DNA from: Salinibacterium sp. dk2585
GTDB taxonomy: Bacteria; Actinomycetota; Actinomycetes; Actinomycetales; Microbacteriaceae
NCBI RefSeq assembly: GCF_008001035.1
Contig: NZ_CP042856.1
Location: 496,001-560,000, forward strand
Direction of reading: 5' to 3'
DNA length: 64,000 nt
Below the pieces are notes generated by a model. The model made no database searches, was not told the DNA's origin, and was given only the letters and a program-made list of their open reading frames with translations. Made by a program: the position numbers and the translations under genes. Below are positions 9,228 through 19,894 of the stretch, piece after piece (position 1 is the first letter of the stretch; every line of letters starts with the position of its first letter).

Positions 9228-9389
9228 CTAGCGTCCGAAGATGCGCGCGAAGAATCCCGTCGAGGGCTCGTTCTCGTGACCCTGGCACTGCTGCGCCCGT
9301 GGGACGTTTCGCATGACCTGGTCCACGTGCTGGCCGCAGCCGGCCCACGTGGTCTTTCCGCATCGGCGGCAGGTGACTGCTGAACACAT
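9228..9389 (-). CDS. Small cysteine-rich (zinc-ribbon-like) protein
   Basis: A 53-aa reading frame on the minus strand beginning MCSAVTCRRCGKTTWAGCGQ. It carries C-x-x-C plus further Cys and His residues (C7, C10, C18, C35, H38) that could form a metal site, then QVMRNVPRAQQCQGH and the tail FFARIFGR. Similar small CGKTTW-type proteins are widespread and uncharacterised. It starts 29 bp after the CsoR-family gene on the same strand, so it is probably the third gene of the persulfide operon. Its stop faces panC. Function unknown. Confidence 0.75.
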   Translation of the reverse strand: MCSAVTCRRCGKTTWAGCGQHVDQVMRNVPRAQQCQGHENEPSTGFFARIFGR

Positions 9390-9418
9390 TGTGTTGCTTC
9401 TCCTTCGTGTGGTGCTGC

Positions 9419-11397
<1,979 letters not shown>

Positions 11398-11404
11398 GCT
11401 GCCA

Positions 11405-11433
11405 AAGATACCCCCGGGGGTATCCTGATGCAA
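11405..11433 (-). promoter_or_regulatory. Promoter of the persulfide operon (leaderless)
   Basis: On the minus strand TTGCAT (11433-11428) and TATCTT (11410-11405) are separated by exactly 17 bp. The A of the reductase start codon (11397) is eight bases below the -10 box, where transcription would start, so the mRNA is predicted to be leaderless. The operator palindrome fills the spacer and overlaps the -10. Confidence 0.65.
11407..11424. promoter_or_regulatory. CsoR/CstR-type operator palindrome
   Basis: Perfect 18-bp palindrome GATACCCCCGGGGGTATC. CsoR-family repressors bind operators with paired G-tracts flanked by AT pairs (TACCC...GGGTA). It lies in the promoter of the operon that encodes such a repressor, so autoregulation is expected: persulfide stress would release the repressor. 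The divergent lysS start is 59 bp away. Confidence 0.8.
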
Positions 11434-11482
11434 GTCGAGCCCCGCCGCCGCCCGGCTCGCGGGCACGCCGTAAGCTTGATGC

Positions 11483-12991
11483 GTGACTGAGACGACTGCA
11501 CCTGCCCTGACCCACGAGGAACTCGAACGCGAGGCCTCCGAGCAGACCCAGGTGCGTCTCGCCAAGCGCGAGCGGCTCATCGAGACGGGCGTCGAGGCGT
11601 ACCCGGTCGCCCTCCCCATCACGACGACGATCCCGGCCGTGCGGGCGCAGTTCCCCGACCTGGAGCCCGACGCACAGACGGGCGAGAAGGTCGGGCTCGC
11701 GGGCCGCATCGTGCACCTCCGCAACACCGGCAAGCTCTGCTTCGCATCGCTGCAGGCGGGCGACGGCTCGCGCATTCAGGCCATGGTGTCGCTCGCATCC
11801 GTGGGCGAGGATTCGCTCGCTCTCTGGAAGGAACTCGTCGACCTCGGCGACCACCTCTTCGTCTCGGGCGAGGTCATCTCGAGCCGCCGCGGCGAGCTCA
11901 GCATCATGGTCGAGGAGTGGAAGGTCGCCGCCAAGGCCGTGCGCCCCCTCCCGAACATGCACAGCGAACTCAACGAGGAGACGCGCGTGCGCCAGCGCTA
12001 CCTCGACCTCATCGTTCGCGAGCAGGCCCGCAAGACGGTCGTCGCCCGCGCAACCGTCAACGCCTCGCTTCGCGAGACCTTCAAGGGCCACGGCTACCTC
12101 GAGGTCGAGACGCCCATGCTGCAGACGCAGCACGGTGGGGCATCCGCTCGTCCCTTCGTCACCCACTCGAACGCCTTCGACACCGAGCTGTACCTGCGCA
12201 TCGCGCCCGAGCTGTTCCTCAAGCGCGCCGTCGTTGGGGGCCTCGAGCGGGTCTTCGAGATCAACCGCAACTTCCGCAACGAGGGCGCCGACTCCACCCA
12301 CAGCCCCGAGTTCGCGATGCTGGAGGCCTACCAGGCCTACGGTGACTACCACCAGATGGCGGACCTCACGCAGCAGCTGATCCAGGATGCTGCGCTCGCC
12401 GTCGCCGGCGGGCACGTCGTCACCTGGGCCGACGGCACCGAGTATGACCTCGGCGGTGAGTGGGACCGCGTCTCGATGTATGACTCGCTCAACGAGGCAT
12501 CCGGACTCTCGGTCACGCCCCAGACGCCAGTCGAGGAGCTCGCCGCCCACGCCGCCACGCTCGAGATCGAGGTCGACCACCCCACGCACGGCAAGCTCGT
12601 CGAGGAACTCTGGGAGCACTACGTCAAGGGTGGGCTCACGCGGCCGACCTTCGTCATGGACTTTCCCGTCGACACCTCACCCCTCGTGCGCGACCACCGC
12701 TCGATCGAGGGCGTCGTCGAGAAGTGGGACCTCTACATCCGCGGCTTCGAGCTCGCGACCGGCTACTCGGAGCTCGTCGACCCCGTCATCCAGCGCGAGC
12801 GTTTCGTCGAGCAGGCGAAGCTCGCCGGCCGCGGCGACCCCGAGGCGATGCGCCTCGACGAGGAGTTCCTGCGGGCGCTCGAGCACGGCATGCCGCCGTC
12901 GGGCGGAATGGGCATGGGCATCGACCGCCTGCTCATGGTCATCACGGGGCTCGGCATCCGCGAAACGATCCTGTTCCCCCTCGTGAAGTGA
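11483..12991 (+). CDS. lysS: Lysyl-tRNA synthetase, class II
   Basis: Charges tRNA-Lys. The 502-aa protein has the N-terminal OB-fold anticodon domain (about 60-160) and the class II catalytic core: motif 1 around ETPMLQTQHGGASARPF, motif 2 FEINRNFRNEGADSTHSPEF and motif 3 GMGMGIDRLLM near the C-terminus. The GTG start at 11483 opens directly before the conserved N-terminal helix. It is read away from the persulfide operon. In mycobacteria lysS is followed by lsr2 and clpC1; here clpC follows only after several other genes, and no lsr2 is seen. Confidence 0.97.
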   Translation: MTETTAPALTHEELEREASEQTQVRLAKRERLIETGVEAYPVALPITTTIPAVRAQFPDLEPDAQTGEKVGLAGRIVHLRNTGKLCFASLQAGDGSRIQAMVSLASVGEDSLALWKELVDLGDHLFVSGEVISSRRGELSIMVEEWKVAAKAVRPLPNMHSELNEETRVRQRYLDLIVREQARKTVVARATVNASLRETFKGHGYLEVETPMLQTQHGGASARPFVTHSNAFDTELYLRIAPELFLKRAVVGGLERVFEINRNFRNEGADSTHSPEFAMLEAYQAYGDYHQMADLTQQLIQDAALAVAGGHVVTWADGTEYDLGGEWDRVSMYDSLNEASGLSVTPQTPVEELAAHAATLEIEVDHPTHGKLVEELWEHYVKGGLTRPTFVMDFPVDTSPLVRDHRSIEGVVEKWDLYIRGFELATGYSELVDPVIQRERFVEQAKLAGRGDPEAMRLDEEFLRALEHGMPPSGGMGMGIDRLLMVITGLGIRETILFPLVK

Positions 12992-13003
12992 GCCGGTGAC
13001 GTG

Positions 13004-13126
13004 ATGTCCGAACCCAAGAAGCCACACAAGAAGGTGCCGCCGGCGCGCGTCGGCCTCTGGTTCATCATCGGCATCGTCGGCATCTACTTCGTCATCACCG
13101 GCCTCGTCGGCATCCTCGGCGGGTGA
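13004..13126 (+). CDS. Small single-pass membrane protein
   Basis: A 40-aa frame beginning MSEPKKPHKKVPPARVGLW, with a basic N-terminus and one TM helix (about residues 16-38) that ends at the stop. It starts 12 bp after lysS, with an adjacent GTG at 13001 as an alternative start. The next two genes on the same strand also encode small membrane or exported proteins. Coding is supported by the clean basic-then-hydrophobic layout and tight spacing; function unknown. Confidence 0.65.
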   Translation: MSEPKKPHKKVPPARVGLWFIIGIVGIYFVITGLVGILGG

Positions 13127-13156
13127 CTCCAAGCATCCGCAACGTAGACTGTCGCC

Positions 13157-13333
13157 GTGCTTGAGAACTTCTGGGCGAACGCCGTCTTCTCGGTGACGCC
13201 GACCATCCTGCTGGGTCTCGTCTTCTGGTTCGTGATCCGCTCGATCCTGCGCGCCGACCGCACGGAGCGGAAGGTCTACGCCACGATCGAGGCCGAGGAG
13301 CGCGCCAAGCTCGGGCTTCCCGTCAAGGACTGA
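13157..13333 (+). CDS. Small single-pass membrane protein with charged cytoplasmic tail
   Basis: A 58-aa frame from GTG 13157: MLENFWANAVFSVTPTILLG, then a hydrophobic helix to about residue 31 and a charged tail with RADRTERKVYATIEAEE. The length, TM helix and amphipathic tail are typical of small conserved membrane proteins of Microbacteriaceae, where I have a weak memory of similar sequences near lysS. It lies 2 bp before the lipoprotein gene. Function unknown. Confidence 0.65.
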   Translation: MLENFWANAVFSVTPTILLGLVFWFVIRSILRADRTERKVYATIEAEERAKLGLPVKD

Positions 13334-13335
13334 CC

Positions 13336-13839
13336 GTGCGCAGGCCACTCTCTGCCGCGCTGGCAGCAGTGCTCGCGGCCGTCCTCCTCGCCGGATGCTC
13401 GCTCATCGAGTCGACCGTGCAGCAGAGCGTCGACGGGGCGATCGAGAGCGCAAGGGAGAGCATCGAGGGCAACCTTGAGGGCGCCTTCGAGGGTGTCACG
13501 GGTGTCGATGTCGAGGCGAGCAACGAGCTGCCCGCCGACTTTCCCGCGGGGGTCCAGCTCATCGACGGCACGGTCGTGCACGCCGGCAGCGCGACGGTGC
13601 AGGGTGAGGGCAACTGGATCGTCGGGGTGCAGACGGAAGCGACGGTCGCCGACGCTTTCGCTCAGGCACGCGAGCGACTCGTTGGCGCCGGCTTCACGGC
13701 CTCCTTCGCGACCGAGACAGGGGAGCGCAGCCTGGGCGCGTTCACGGGTGCAGGGCTCAACGTGCTCGTGACGGTGACGCCCGAGACATCCGGCACCATC
13801 GTCAACTACGCCGTCACACCGCTCGGCGCGCGGCAGTAG
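13336..13839 (+). CDS. Putative lipoprotein
   Basis: A 167-aa secreted protein with a lipoprotein signal peptide: basic MRRPLSAALAAV, hydrophobic core, and lipobox LAGC with the modified cysteine at residue 21. After an amphipathic acidic stretch the mature domain (about 65-160) has alternating beta-like segments. No enzymatic motif is recognised. The GTG start lies 2 bp after the preceding stop, so the three small envelope genes after lysS probably form one transcript. It faces the pirin gene convergently with 4 bp between stops. Confidence 0.8.
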   Translation: MRRPLSAALAAVLAAVLLAGCSLIESTVQQSVDGAIESARESIEGNLEGAFEGVTGVDVEASNELPADFPAGVQLIDGTVVHAGSATVQGEGNWIVGVQTEATVADAFAQARERLVGAGFTASFATETGERSLGAFTGAGLNVLVTVTPETSGTIVNYAVTPLGARQ

Positions 13840-13843
13840 CGGT

Positions 13844-14902
13844 TCAGCCGCGCGAGCGCAGCCGCACGGTCGGCATCGGTGGGGCTGGCAGCGACGGTCC
13901 GTCGTAGACGGTGTTCCCGAAGCGCCCTTCGGCATTCGCGCCCCCGATGACGTCGCGCTGCCATTCCTCGCGGTAGGCGACGACCTCCTCGTGCGTGCGG
14001 CCGATGAAGTTCCACCACATGACGATCTCCTCGCCGAGCGGTTCGCCACCGATCAGGATGAGGCGCGCGCCCGCGTTACCGGATGCGAGTGCGATCACCG
14101 ACGCGCCGGGGGACCGGTAGGCGAGGTGGTCCGGCTCGATCGCGACATCATCGACCGTGACGGCGCCCGTGTCGAGCAGCACCCCGTGCTCGAACGCGGG
14201 GTCGACCGGCACGAGGATCTCGGTGTCGGGCGGCAGGTCGATCTGCGCGCCGACGAGCGGGCTGAAGGCTGTGGCATCCGAGACCTGTCCCAGCAGGCTG
14301 CCGATGAAGACGCTCACCTGGGCGCCCTCGTGCTCGACGACGGGCGGCACGGTGTGCTCGAAGAACGGTTCGGTGTGACGGTGCGGGTCGGGCAGCGCGG
14401 TCCACAGCTGCACGCCGTGGAGCACGTTGCTTCCGGATGCCCCGCCGCCCGTCGTCTGGCCGCCGACGTTGCCGGTGTCGACCGAGGCATCCGTCGGGTT
14501 CGGCGCTGAGGGTCGCGCCCCGAGCGAGACCTCTGAGTGCTGGATGCCCCGACCCGCCGTCATGAGGTTGAGCTCACCGGGTCGCACTGTCGCGCGGCCG
14601 CCGCTGGAGTCGCGATGCTCGATCTCGCCCGCGAAGAGCCAGCTCACGGTCTGGAGTCCCGTGTGCGGATGCGGTGGCACGACCATCCCGCCGCTCTCGT
14701 TGACATCGTCGGGGCCGTAGTGGTCGAGGAAGCACCACGCGCCGATAAGCGAACGTCCTCGCTGGGGGAGCGTGCGGCGCACCGTCATGGCCCGCGGTCC
14801 GCCGAGGGGAACGTCGCGTGGCTCCAACAGTTCGATCGTGCCGTCGCCGCCGGGGACTGAGACGCAGAGCAGTTCCGTGGGGCGTTCGTCGAGGTCGGAC
14901 AT
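13844..14902 (-). CDS. Pirin-family protein
   Basis: A 352-aa bicupin. The N-terminal pirin domain has the family sequence ILLGAWCFLDHYGP-like (here SLIGAWCFLDHYGPDD), PPHPHTGLQTVSWLFAGEIEHRDS with the metal-ligand histidines, and LNLMTAGRGIQHSE. The C-terminal cupin has the FIGRTHEEVVAYREEWQ signature seen in bacterial pirins. Pirins bind Fe and some have quercetinase activity; others interact with metabolic enzymes. The physiological role here is not evident from neighbours. An Asn/Gly/Thr-rich insertion lies around residues 140-160. The ATG at 14902 starts 9 bp after the next upstream gene on the same strand. Confidence 0.9.
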   Translation of the reverse strand: MSDLDERPTELLCVSVPGGDGTIELLEPRDVPLGGPRAMTVRRTLPQRGRSLIGAWCFLDHYGPDDVNESGGMVVPPHPHTGLQTVSWLFAGEIEHRDSSGGRATVRPGELNLMTAGRGIQHSEVSLGARPSAPNPTDASVDTGNVGGQTTGGGASGSNVLHGVQLWTALPDPHRHTEPFFEHTVPPVVEHEGAQVSVFIGSLLGQVSDATAFSPLVGAQIDLPPDTEILVPVDPAFEHGVLLDTGAVTVDDVAIEPDHLAYRSPGASVIALASGNAGARLILIGGEPLGEEIVMWWNFIGRTHEEVVAYREEWQRDVIGGANAEGRFGNTVYDGPSLPAPPMPTVRLRSRG

Positions 14903-14911
14903 GACAGGAGC

Positions 14912-15658
14912 CTATGTCGCGGGAGCCTCCGGCGTCTCTGTGGGTGCCGGCGCCGGGGTGTCCGTCGGTGTCGGGTCCGTAGGAGTCGGCGCCGGGGTGG
15001 ATGGGGCTGGCTCCGGCTCGGGTGCCGGCGGTGCCGGCGGTGCCGGCGGTGCCGGCGGTGCCGGTTCGACCGGCGCCTCGGTGGGAGTCTCGACGGGTGC
15101 TTCGCCCGGCTCCTCGTCGACACTGGGCGACGGCGGTGGTGTCACGGAGACACTGGGCCGCGGCTTGGGCGAGTGTGAGGGCTCCGAGTCATCCGCCCCG
15201 CTGTTGGCGAATGCGAAGGCGACGCCGATCGCGATGAGGGCGAGCAGCACGATGCCGACAATGATCCACGGCCACGGGAAGCCGCGCCGGTCGTCGCCGC
15301 CTGGCGGGGTCGGGGGAAGCCCGCCGCCGCCACCTGTCGCGGCAGAAGCGGTCGCGATGGGCACGTGTGACGCAACGGGGGCCGTTGCTCCGCCCGACAG
15401 TGGGGCGTTGTGGCCGCCCCCACCGTTCTCGATGGCCTCGAGCCGAGTCGTCTCGGCCGCATCGTCGGCCGGAGTTGCTGCCGGCGTGCCGATCTCGCGC
15501 GCCCCGCCGTCATCCGGTGCGCCGTAGACCTCAGTGCCCGGTTCTCCCGCCTGCTCAGCCTTCGGCAGTGGTTTGGTGGCGTCGAGGTCGTCGCCTCCCT
15601 GGCTGTTCACGTCGTCGTCGGGCATATCGCCGCTCCCATCGTCGGATGCCGTGCCCAT
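14912..15658 (-). CDS. Membrane-anchored Pro/Ala/Thr-rich protein
   Basis: A 248-aa protein with an acidic, low-complexity N-terminal half (likely cytoplasmic), one TM helix near 130-150 (WPWIIVGIVLLALIAIGVAF) and an extracellular tail of about 95 residues rich in Pro, Thr and Glu, including a (PPA)n run encoded by a 9-bp tandem repeat. The layout suggests a wall-spanning stalk or surface protein of unknown role. Coding on this strand is supported by the TM helix and consistent third-position GC. It is 29 bp downstream of the XRE gene stop and may be co-transcribed with it. Confidence 0.7.
   Translation of the reverse strand: MGTASDDGSGDMPDDDVNSQGGDDLDATKPLPKAEQAGEPGTEVYGAPDDGGAREIGTPAATPADDAAETTRLEAIENGGGGHNAPLSGGATAPVASHVPIATASAATGGGGGLPPTPPGGDDRRGFPWPWIIVGIVLLALIAIGVAFAFANSGADDSEPSHSPKPRPSVSVTPPPSPSVDEEPGEAPVETPTEAPVEPAPPAPPAPPAPPAPEPEPAPSTPAPTPTDPTPTDTPAPAPTETPEAPAT
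15021..15065. repeat. 9-bp tandem repeat coding PPA
   Basis: Five head-to-tail copies of GGTGCCGGC (last copy one mismatch) inside the Pro-rich tail of the 14912-15658 gene. Copy number changes would alter the stalk length by three residues without a frameshift. Confidence 0.9.
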
Positions 15659-15687
15659 TCGACGTTACCCCGGCGGGCACGCGCCGG

Positions 15688-15915
15688 TCAGGGGTCGACG
15701 ACGAGCAAGTCACCGACCGTGCAGTCGAGGGCCCGGCAGATGGCGGTGAGGGTCGAGAAGCGGATGGCGCGTGCCCTGTCGTTCTTCAGCACCGAGAGGT
15801 TCACGACGCTCACGCCGACGAGTTCACTCAGCCGCGTCAGCGTCATCCCCCTCTGCTCGAGCAGCTCATCAAGCCTGCAGTGGATGCCTGTCTCTTCGTC
15901 TTCGGCGGGGGCCAT
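15688..15915 (-). CDS. Small Cro/XRE-family transcriptional regulator
   Basis: A 75-aa helix-turn-helix protein of the YozG/Cro type: LDELLEQRGMTLTRLSELVG with recognition helix VSVVNLSVLKNDRARAIRFS and the ending CRALDCTVGDLLVV. Such regulators are nearly always paired with DUF2975 membrane proteins. Its ATG overlaps the stop of the upstream DUF2975 gene (ATGA), giving a three-gene operon. It probably binds the TATCGAT repeat array at 17163-17212 and represses its own operon (inference). Confidence 0.9.
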   Translation of the reverse strand: MAPAEDEETGIHCRLDELLEQRGMTLTRLSELVGVSVVNLSVLKNDRARAIRFSTLTAICRALDCTVGDLLVVDP

Positions 15916-16517
15916 CAGACGAGGCCTTCCGTGTCGCGCTGCAGGCGCTCGCCCCGGCGGAACGCGATGGCCACCGCAGCGATCCCCATCGCGGCGAGGT
16001 ACGCCGGCCAGAAGTCGTCCATGACGGCGGACTGCCCATCGAACTCCGCTCCCAGGGCGGCATAGGTGCCGTTTGCTCCCATGATGGTCGCCCACTGGGT
16101 GAACAGGGCGCCCAACAGCACGATCAACGCGGTCGCGAAGACGAGACGGGTGTTGCCGCGGGTGAACGACCGGCCCCGCATGAGGTTGATGCAGAACGCG
16201 ATCGCGCAGCCGATGACCGCGAGGTAGGCGAGCGCGGGGATTATGATCGCCGCCGCGAGGGAATCGACAGTCGCGCGGGCGAGGTCCTGCGACGTGATCT
16301 GCGCCTCGAAGACGACGGATTCGACGGGGTTGCCGCCCAGCGGCAACTCCGCACCGAGGCCATCCGGAATCGGCACCCGTGCCGCGATGCCATCGACGCT
16401 GAAGAGGTCGAGCATCCGCAGCACGGTGACAACGATGACAATGACGGCCGCGATCGCCCCAGCCGCGATGGTGGTCCAGAGGTCGGTGCTCTCGCGGGTC
16501 CAGAAACTCTTGCTCAT
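15915..16517 (-). CDS. DUF2975 membrane protein (second of pair)
   Basis: A 200-aa protein with four TM helices (about 14-35, 83-105, 120-142 and 165-185). An extracytoplasmic loop lies between helices 1 and 2, and the cytoplasmic motif LMRGRSFTRGNTRLVF is typical of DUF2975. It ends with ERLQRDTEGLV, nearly the same as the ending of the upstream gene, so the two are tandem paralogues. Its start and stop both overlap neighbours by ATGA. DUF2975/XRE modules are common and uncharacterised; a membrane sensor controlling the XRE protein is a reasonable guess. Confidence 0.8.
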   Translation of the reverse strand: MSKSFWTRESTDLWTTIAAGAIAAVIVIVVTVLRMLDLFSVDGIAARVPIPDGLGAELPLGGNPVESVVFEAQITSQDLARATVDSLAAAIIIPALAYLAVIGCAIAFCINLMRGRSFTRGNTRLVFATALIVLLGALFTQWATIMGANGTYAALGAEFDGQSAVMDDFWPAYLAAMGIAAVAIAFRRGERLQRDTEGLV

Positions 16518-17152
16518 CAGATGAGTCCTTCCGTGTCGCGCTGCATGCGCTGTCCGATTTCGAATGCGCCCGCCACGACGGCGAGGGCGAGGCCCCAGCC
16601 GAGGGGCGCCATGTCGATGTCGACCATGAAGAGGGGCAGCCCCGCCTCCTCGAGGTTCAGGCTCTCCACGATCTCCGCGTGCGCCAGGCCCGTGAGAAAG
16701 GGGGTTCCGAGGCCCGCGAGTATGACGAGAATCGACGCCACCCCGATGCCCCACGTTGCGGAGCGCACGAATGGTCGGCCGACGAACACCCGCACGCACA
16801 ACCACGCGACGACGGCACAGATGCCGATCACTAGGAGCGAGCTCAGGATCGCCGCCGCGATCAGGAAGCCCCGTGCCTCGACGGGGATCGACTCGACCGT
16901 GATGCTGACGCTCTCGTACTCGGCAGAGGTAATGAGGGGGGATGCGTCGACGACACCGGTGGCGGGCGTATCGACCAGGGTCATCCCCGAGACGGTGGTC
17001 GTGGAGCCATCTGCCAGACTCACAATTCTCCGCCGTACTAAGAAGACGGCCTCGGTTACCGCGATGGCAGCCGCTCCTCCCGTGATGAATCCGAGGACGA
17101 CCTTCTCGAGGCCTCGTCCCTTTCTGATGTGTAGTACCGGGGTCGCCGTCAT
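16517..17152 (-). CDS. DUF2975-like membrane protein (first of pair)
   Basis: A 211-aa four-helix membrane protein, paralogue of the next gene: same topology, the motif FVGRPFVRSATWGIG in place of RGRSFTRGN, and the ending QRMQRDTEGLI. The extracytoplasmic loop differs (TTTVSGMTLVDTPATG). I chose ATG 17152 because the upstream sequence is the AT-rich operator region and not coding; an in-frame start further up (17263) would translate that array. GGAA precedes the ATG by 6 bases. It is first in the operon with the second DUF2975 gene and the XRE gene. Confidence 0.8.
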   Translation of the reverse strand: MTATPVLHIRKGRGLEKVVLGFITGGAAAIAVTEAVFLVRRRIVSLADGSTTTVSGMTLVDTPATGVVDASPLITSAEYESVSITVESIPVEARGFLIAAAILSSLLVIGICAVVAWLCVRVFVGRPFVRSATWGIGVASILVILAGLGTPFLTGLAHAEIVESLNLEEAGLPLFMVDIDMAPLGWGLALAVVAGAFEIGQRMQRDTEGLI

Positions 17153-17161
17153 TATCGTTCC

Positions 17162-17212
17162 ATATCGATTATCGATGCCAATGAATATCGATAACCTAAC
17201 GAATATCGATAT
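17162..17212. promoter_or_regulatory. AT-rich TATCGAT repeat array (operator)
   Basis: Four copies of TATCGAT begin at 17163, 17170, 17186 and 17204; three are extended to ATATCGAT and the last to ATATCGATAT. The stretch is about 70 percent AT in a high-GC genome and lies just upstream of the DUF2975-XRE operon and between it and clpC. It probably contains the operon promoter and binding sites for the XRE protein. Confidence 0.65.
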
Positions 17213-17342
17213 GTAACGCAAGCGTCGTGCTCCGCAAAACCGCGTCACGCCCAGGGCGAACACGGGCAGTATCCACGGGGTTGGCTCGTTACCCTCGATG
17301 TACCGGCATCCACACCTGCCCCGATGCCAGAGGAGTTAGAGA

Positions 17343-19844
17343 ATGTTCGAGAGATTTACCGACCGTGCTCGTCGCGTTGTCGTCCTGGCCCAGGAAGAGG
17401 CCAAGATGCTCAACCACAACTACATCGGCACCGAGCACATCCTGCTCGGCCTCATCCACGAGGGTGAAGGCGTCGCCGCCAAGGCCCTCGAGTCGCTCGA
17501 CATCTCGCTCGACTCCGTGCGCGAGCAGGTGCAGGACATCATCGGCCAGGGCCAGCAGCAGCCGACCGGCCACATCCCCTTCACGCCGCGCGCCAAGAAG
17601 GTGCTTGAGCTCTCGCTGCGCGAGGCGCTCCAGCTCGGCCACAACTACATCGGCACGGAGCACATCCTCCTCGGCCTCATCCGTGAGGGCGAGGGTGTCG
17701 CCGCGCAGGTGCTCGTCAAGCTCGGCGCCGACCTCAACAAGGTGCGCCAGCAGGTCATCCAGCTCCTCTCCGGCTACCAGGGCAAGGAGCAGGTGCAGGT
17801 CGGCGGCAACGACCAGCCGGCAGCGCAGGGCGGCTCGCAGATCCTCGACCAGTTCGGGCGCAACCTCACGCAGGCTGCGCGCGACGGCAAGCTCGACCCA
17901 GTCATCGGGCGCGAGAAGGAGATGGAGCGGGTCATGCAGATCCTCTCCCGCCGCTCCAAGAACAACCCCGTGCTGATCGGTGAGCCCGGCGTCGGCAAGA
18001 CCGCCGTCGTCGAGGGCCTCGCCCAGGCCATCGTGCGCGGCGACGTGCCCGAGACGCTGAAGGACAAGCAGCTCTACACGCTCGACCTCGGCTCGCTCAT
18101 TGCGGGCAGCCGCTACCGCGGTGACTTCGAGGAGCGCCTCAAGAAGGTCACCAAGGAGATCCGCACGCGCGGCGACATCATCACCTTCATCGACGAGATC
18201 CACACGCTCGTCGGTGCAGGCGCTGCCGAGGGTGCAATCGACGCCGCGAGCATCCTGAAGCCCCTCCTCGCCCGCGGCGAGCTGCAGACCATCGGCGCCA
18301 CGACGCTCGACGAGTACCGCAAGCACTTCGAGAAGGATGCCGCGCTCGAGCGCCGCTTCCAGCCCGTGCGGGTCGAGGAGCCGAACCTGCCCCACACGAT
18401 CAACATCCTCAAGGGGCTCCGCGACAAGTACGAGTCGTTCCACAAGGTGTCGATCACGGATGGCGCGCTCGTCTCCGCGGCGAACCTCGCCGACCGCTAC
18501 GTGCAAGACCGCTTCCTCCCCGACAAGGCCATCGACCTGATTGACGAGGCCGGCGCCCGCCTGCGTCTCTCGATCCTCTCGTCGCCGCCCGAGCTGCGCG
18601 AGTTCGACGACAAGATCGCCGATGTGCGCAAGCGCAAGGAAGCCGCGATCGAGGACCAGGACTTCGAGAAGGCCGCATCGCTGCGCGACGAGGAGAAGAA
18701 GCTCCTCGGTGAGCGTCTGCGTCTTGAGAAGCAGTGGAAGAGCGGCGAGGCCGGCTCGACCGGAATCGTCGACGAGGGCATCATCGCCGAGGTTCTCGCC
18801 GCGGCGACCGGCATCCCCGTCTTCAAGCTCACGGAGGAGGAGACCGCGCGTCTCGTCTTCATGGAGAAGGCGCTGCACCAGCGCGTCATCGGCCAGGAGC
18901 AGGCTATCTCGGCCCTCTCCAAGACGATCCGTCGTACGCGTGCCGGGCTCAAGGACCCGAAGCGTCCCTCTGGTTCCTTCATCTTCGCCGGCCCCACGGG
19001 TGTCGGAAAGACGGAGCTTGCCAAGGCGCTCGCCGAGTTCCTGTTCGACGACGAAGACGCACTCATCTCGCTCGACATGTCGGAGTACGGCGAGAAGCAC
19101 ACCGTCTCTCGCCTCTTCGGTGCCCCTCCCGGCTTCGTGGGCTTCGAGGAGGGCGGCCAGCTCACCGAGAAGGTGCGCCGCAAGCCGTTCTCCGTCGTGC
19201 TCTTCGACGAGATCGAGAAAGCGCACCCCGACATCTTCAACTCGCTCCTCCAGATCCTCGAAGAGGGGCGCCTGACGGATGGCCAGGGCCGCGTGGTCGA
19301 CTTCAAGAACACGGTCATCATCATGACGACCAACCTCGGCACGAAGGACATCACGGGTGGCCCCGTGGGCTTCACGATCGAGGGTGACGCCGCCCAGGAC
19401 TACGCCGGAATGAAGGCGAAGGTCGTGGAGGAGCTGAAGAAGAACTTCAAGCCGGAGTTCCTCAACCGTGTCGATGAGACCATCGTCTTCCCGCAGCTCA
19501 ACCAGGACGAGCTCCTGCAGATCGTCGACCTCTTCGTGAAGCGCCTCGGCGAGCGGATGCTCGACCGCGACATGACCGTCGAGCTCACGCCCGCGGCGAA
19601 GGCCCAGCTCATCAAGGTCGGCTTCGACCCGACGCTCGGTGCGCGTCCGCTGCGTCGCGCGATGCAGTCCGAGATCGAGGACCGGCTGAGCGAGCGCATC
19701 CTCCAGGGTGAGCTCAACGCCGGGGACCACGTGCACGTCGACTACGTCGATGGCGGCTACGTCTTCACGACGACGCGCCAGCCGGGCCGCGAGCCCGTCG
19801 AGGCGGCCACCGCCGGCGCGATTGAGGGCACCATCATCAGCTAG
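17343..19844 (+). CDS. clpC: ATP-dependent Clp protease ATPase subunit ClpC
   Basis: Class I Hsp100 unfoldase that feeds ClpP; essential in mycobacteria. The 833 residues have two Clp-N repeats (about 5-60 and 80-135, [20 protein letters not shown] and [19 protein letters not shown]), AAA1 with Walker A GEPGVGKT at 213-220, the coiled middle domain with a UVR-type motif ([19 protein letters not shown]), AAA2 with GPTGVGKT at 550-557 and the C-terminal D2-small domain. The ATG at 17343 follows GAGGAGTTAGAGA. A strong terminator follows. Length and order are those of mycobacterial ClpC1. Confidence 0.97.
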   Translation: MFERFTDRARRVVVLAQEEAKMLNHNYIGTEHILLGLIHEGEGVAAKALESLDISLDSVREQVQDIIGQGQQQPTGHIPFTPRAKKVLELSLREALQLGHNYIGTEHILLGLIREGEGVAAQVLVKLGADLNKVRQQVIQLLSGYQGKEQVQVGGNDQPAAQGGSQILDQFGRNLTQAARDGKLDPVIGREKEMERVMQILSRRSKNNPVLIGEPGVGKTAVVEGLAQAIVRGDVPETLKDKQLYTLDLGSLIAGSRYRGDFEERLKKVTKEIRTRGDIITFIDEIHTLVGAGAAEGAIDAASILKPLLARGELQTIGATTLDEYRKHFEKDAALERRFQPVRVEEPNLPHTINILKGLRDKYESFHKVSITDGALVSAANLADRYVQDRFLPDKAIDLIDEAGARLRLSILSSPPELREFDDKIADVRKRKEAAIEDQDFEKAASLRDEEKKLLGERLRLEKQWKSGEAGSTGIVDEGIIAEVLAAATGIPVFKLTEEETARLVFMEKALHQRVIGQEQAISALSKTIRRTRAGLKDPKRPSGSFIFAGPTGVGKTELAKALAEFLFDDEDALISLDMSEYGEKHTVSRLFGAPPGFVGFEEGGQLTEKVRRKPFSVVLFDEIEKAHPDIFNSLLQILEEGRLTDGQGRVVDFKNTVIIMTTNLGTKDITGGPVGFTIEGDAAQDYAGMKAKVVEELKKNFKPEFLNRVDETIVFPQLNQDELLQIVDLFVKRLGERMLDRDMTVELTPAAKAQLIKVGFDPTLGARPLRRAMQSEIEDRLSERILQGELNAGDHVHVDYVDGGYVFTTTRQPGREPVEAATAGAIEGTIIS

Positions 19845-19855
19845 CTCGCGCTCCT

Positions 19856-19894
19856 CAAGAAGCCCGTCCTGCATCCCGCGGGGCGGGCTTCTTG
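19856..19894 (+). terminator. Rho-independent terminator after clpC
   Basis: Perfect 11-bp inverted repeat CAAGAAGCCCG (19856-19866) / CGGGCTTCTTG (19884-19894) with a 17-nt loop, 12 bp after the clpC stop. The remaining sequence up to 20045 has no gene that I can support. Confidence 0.85.
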
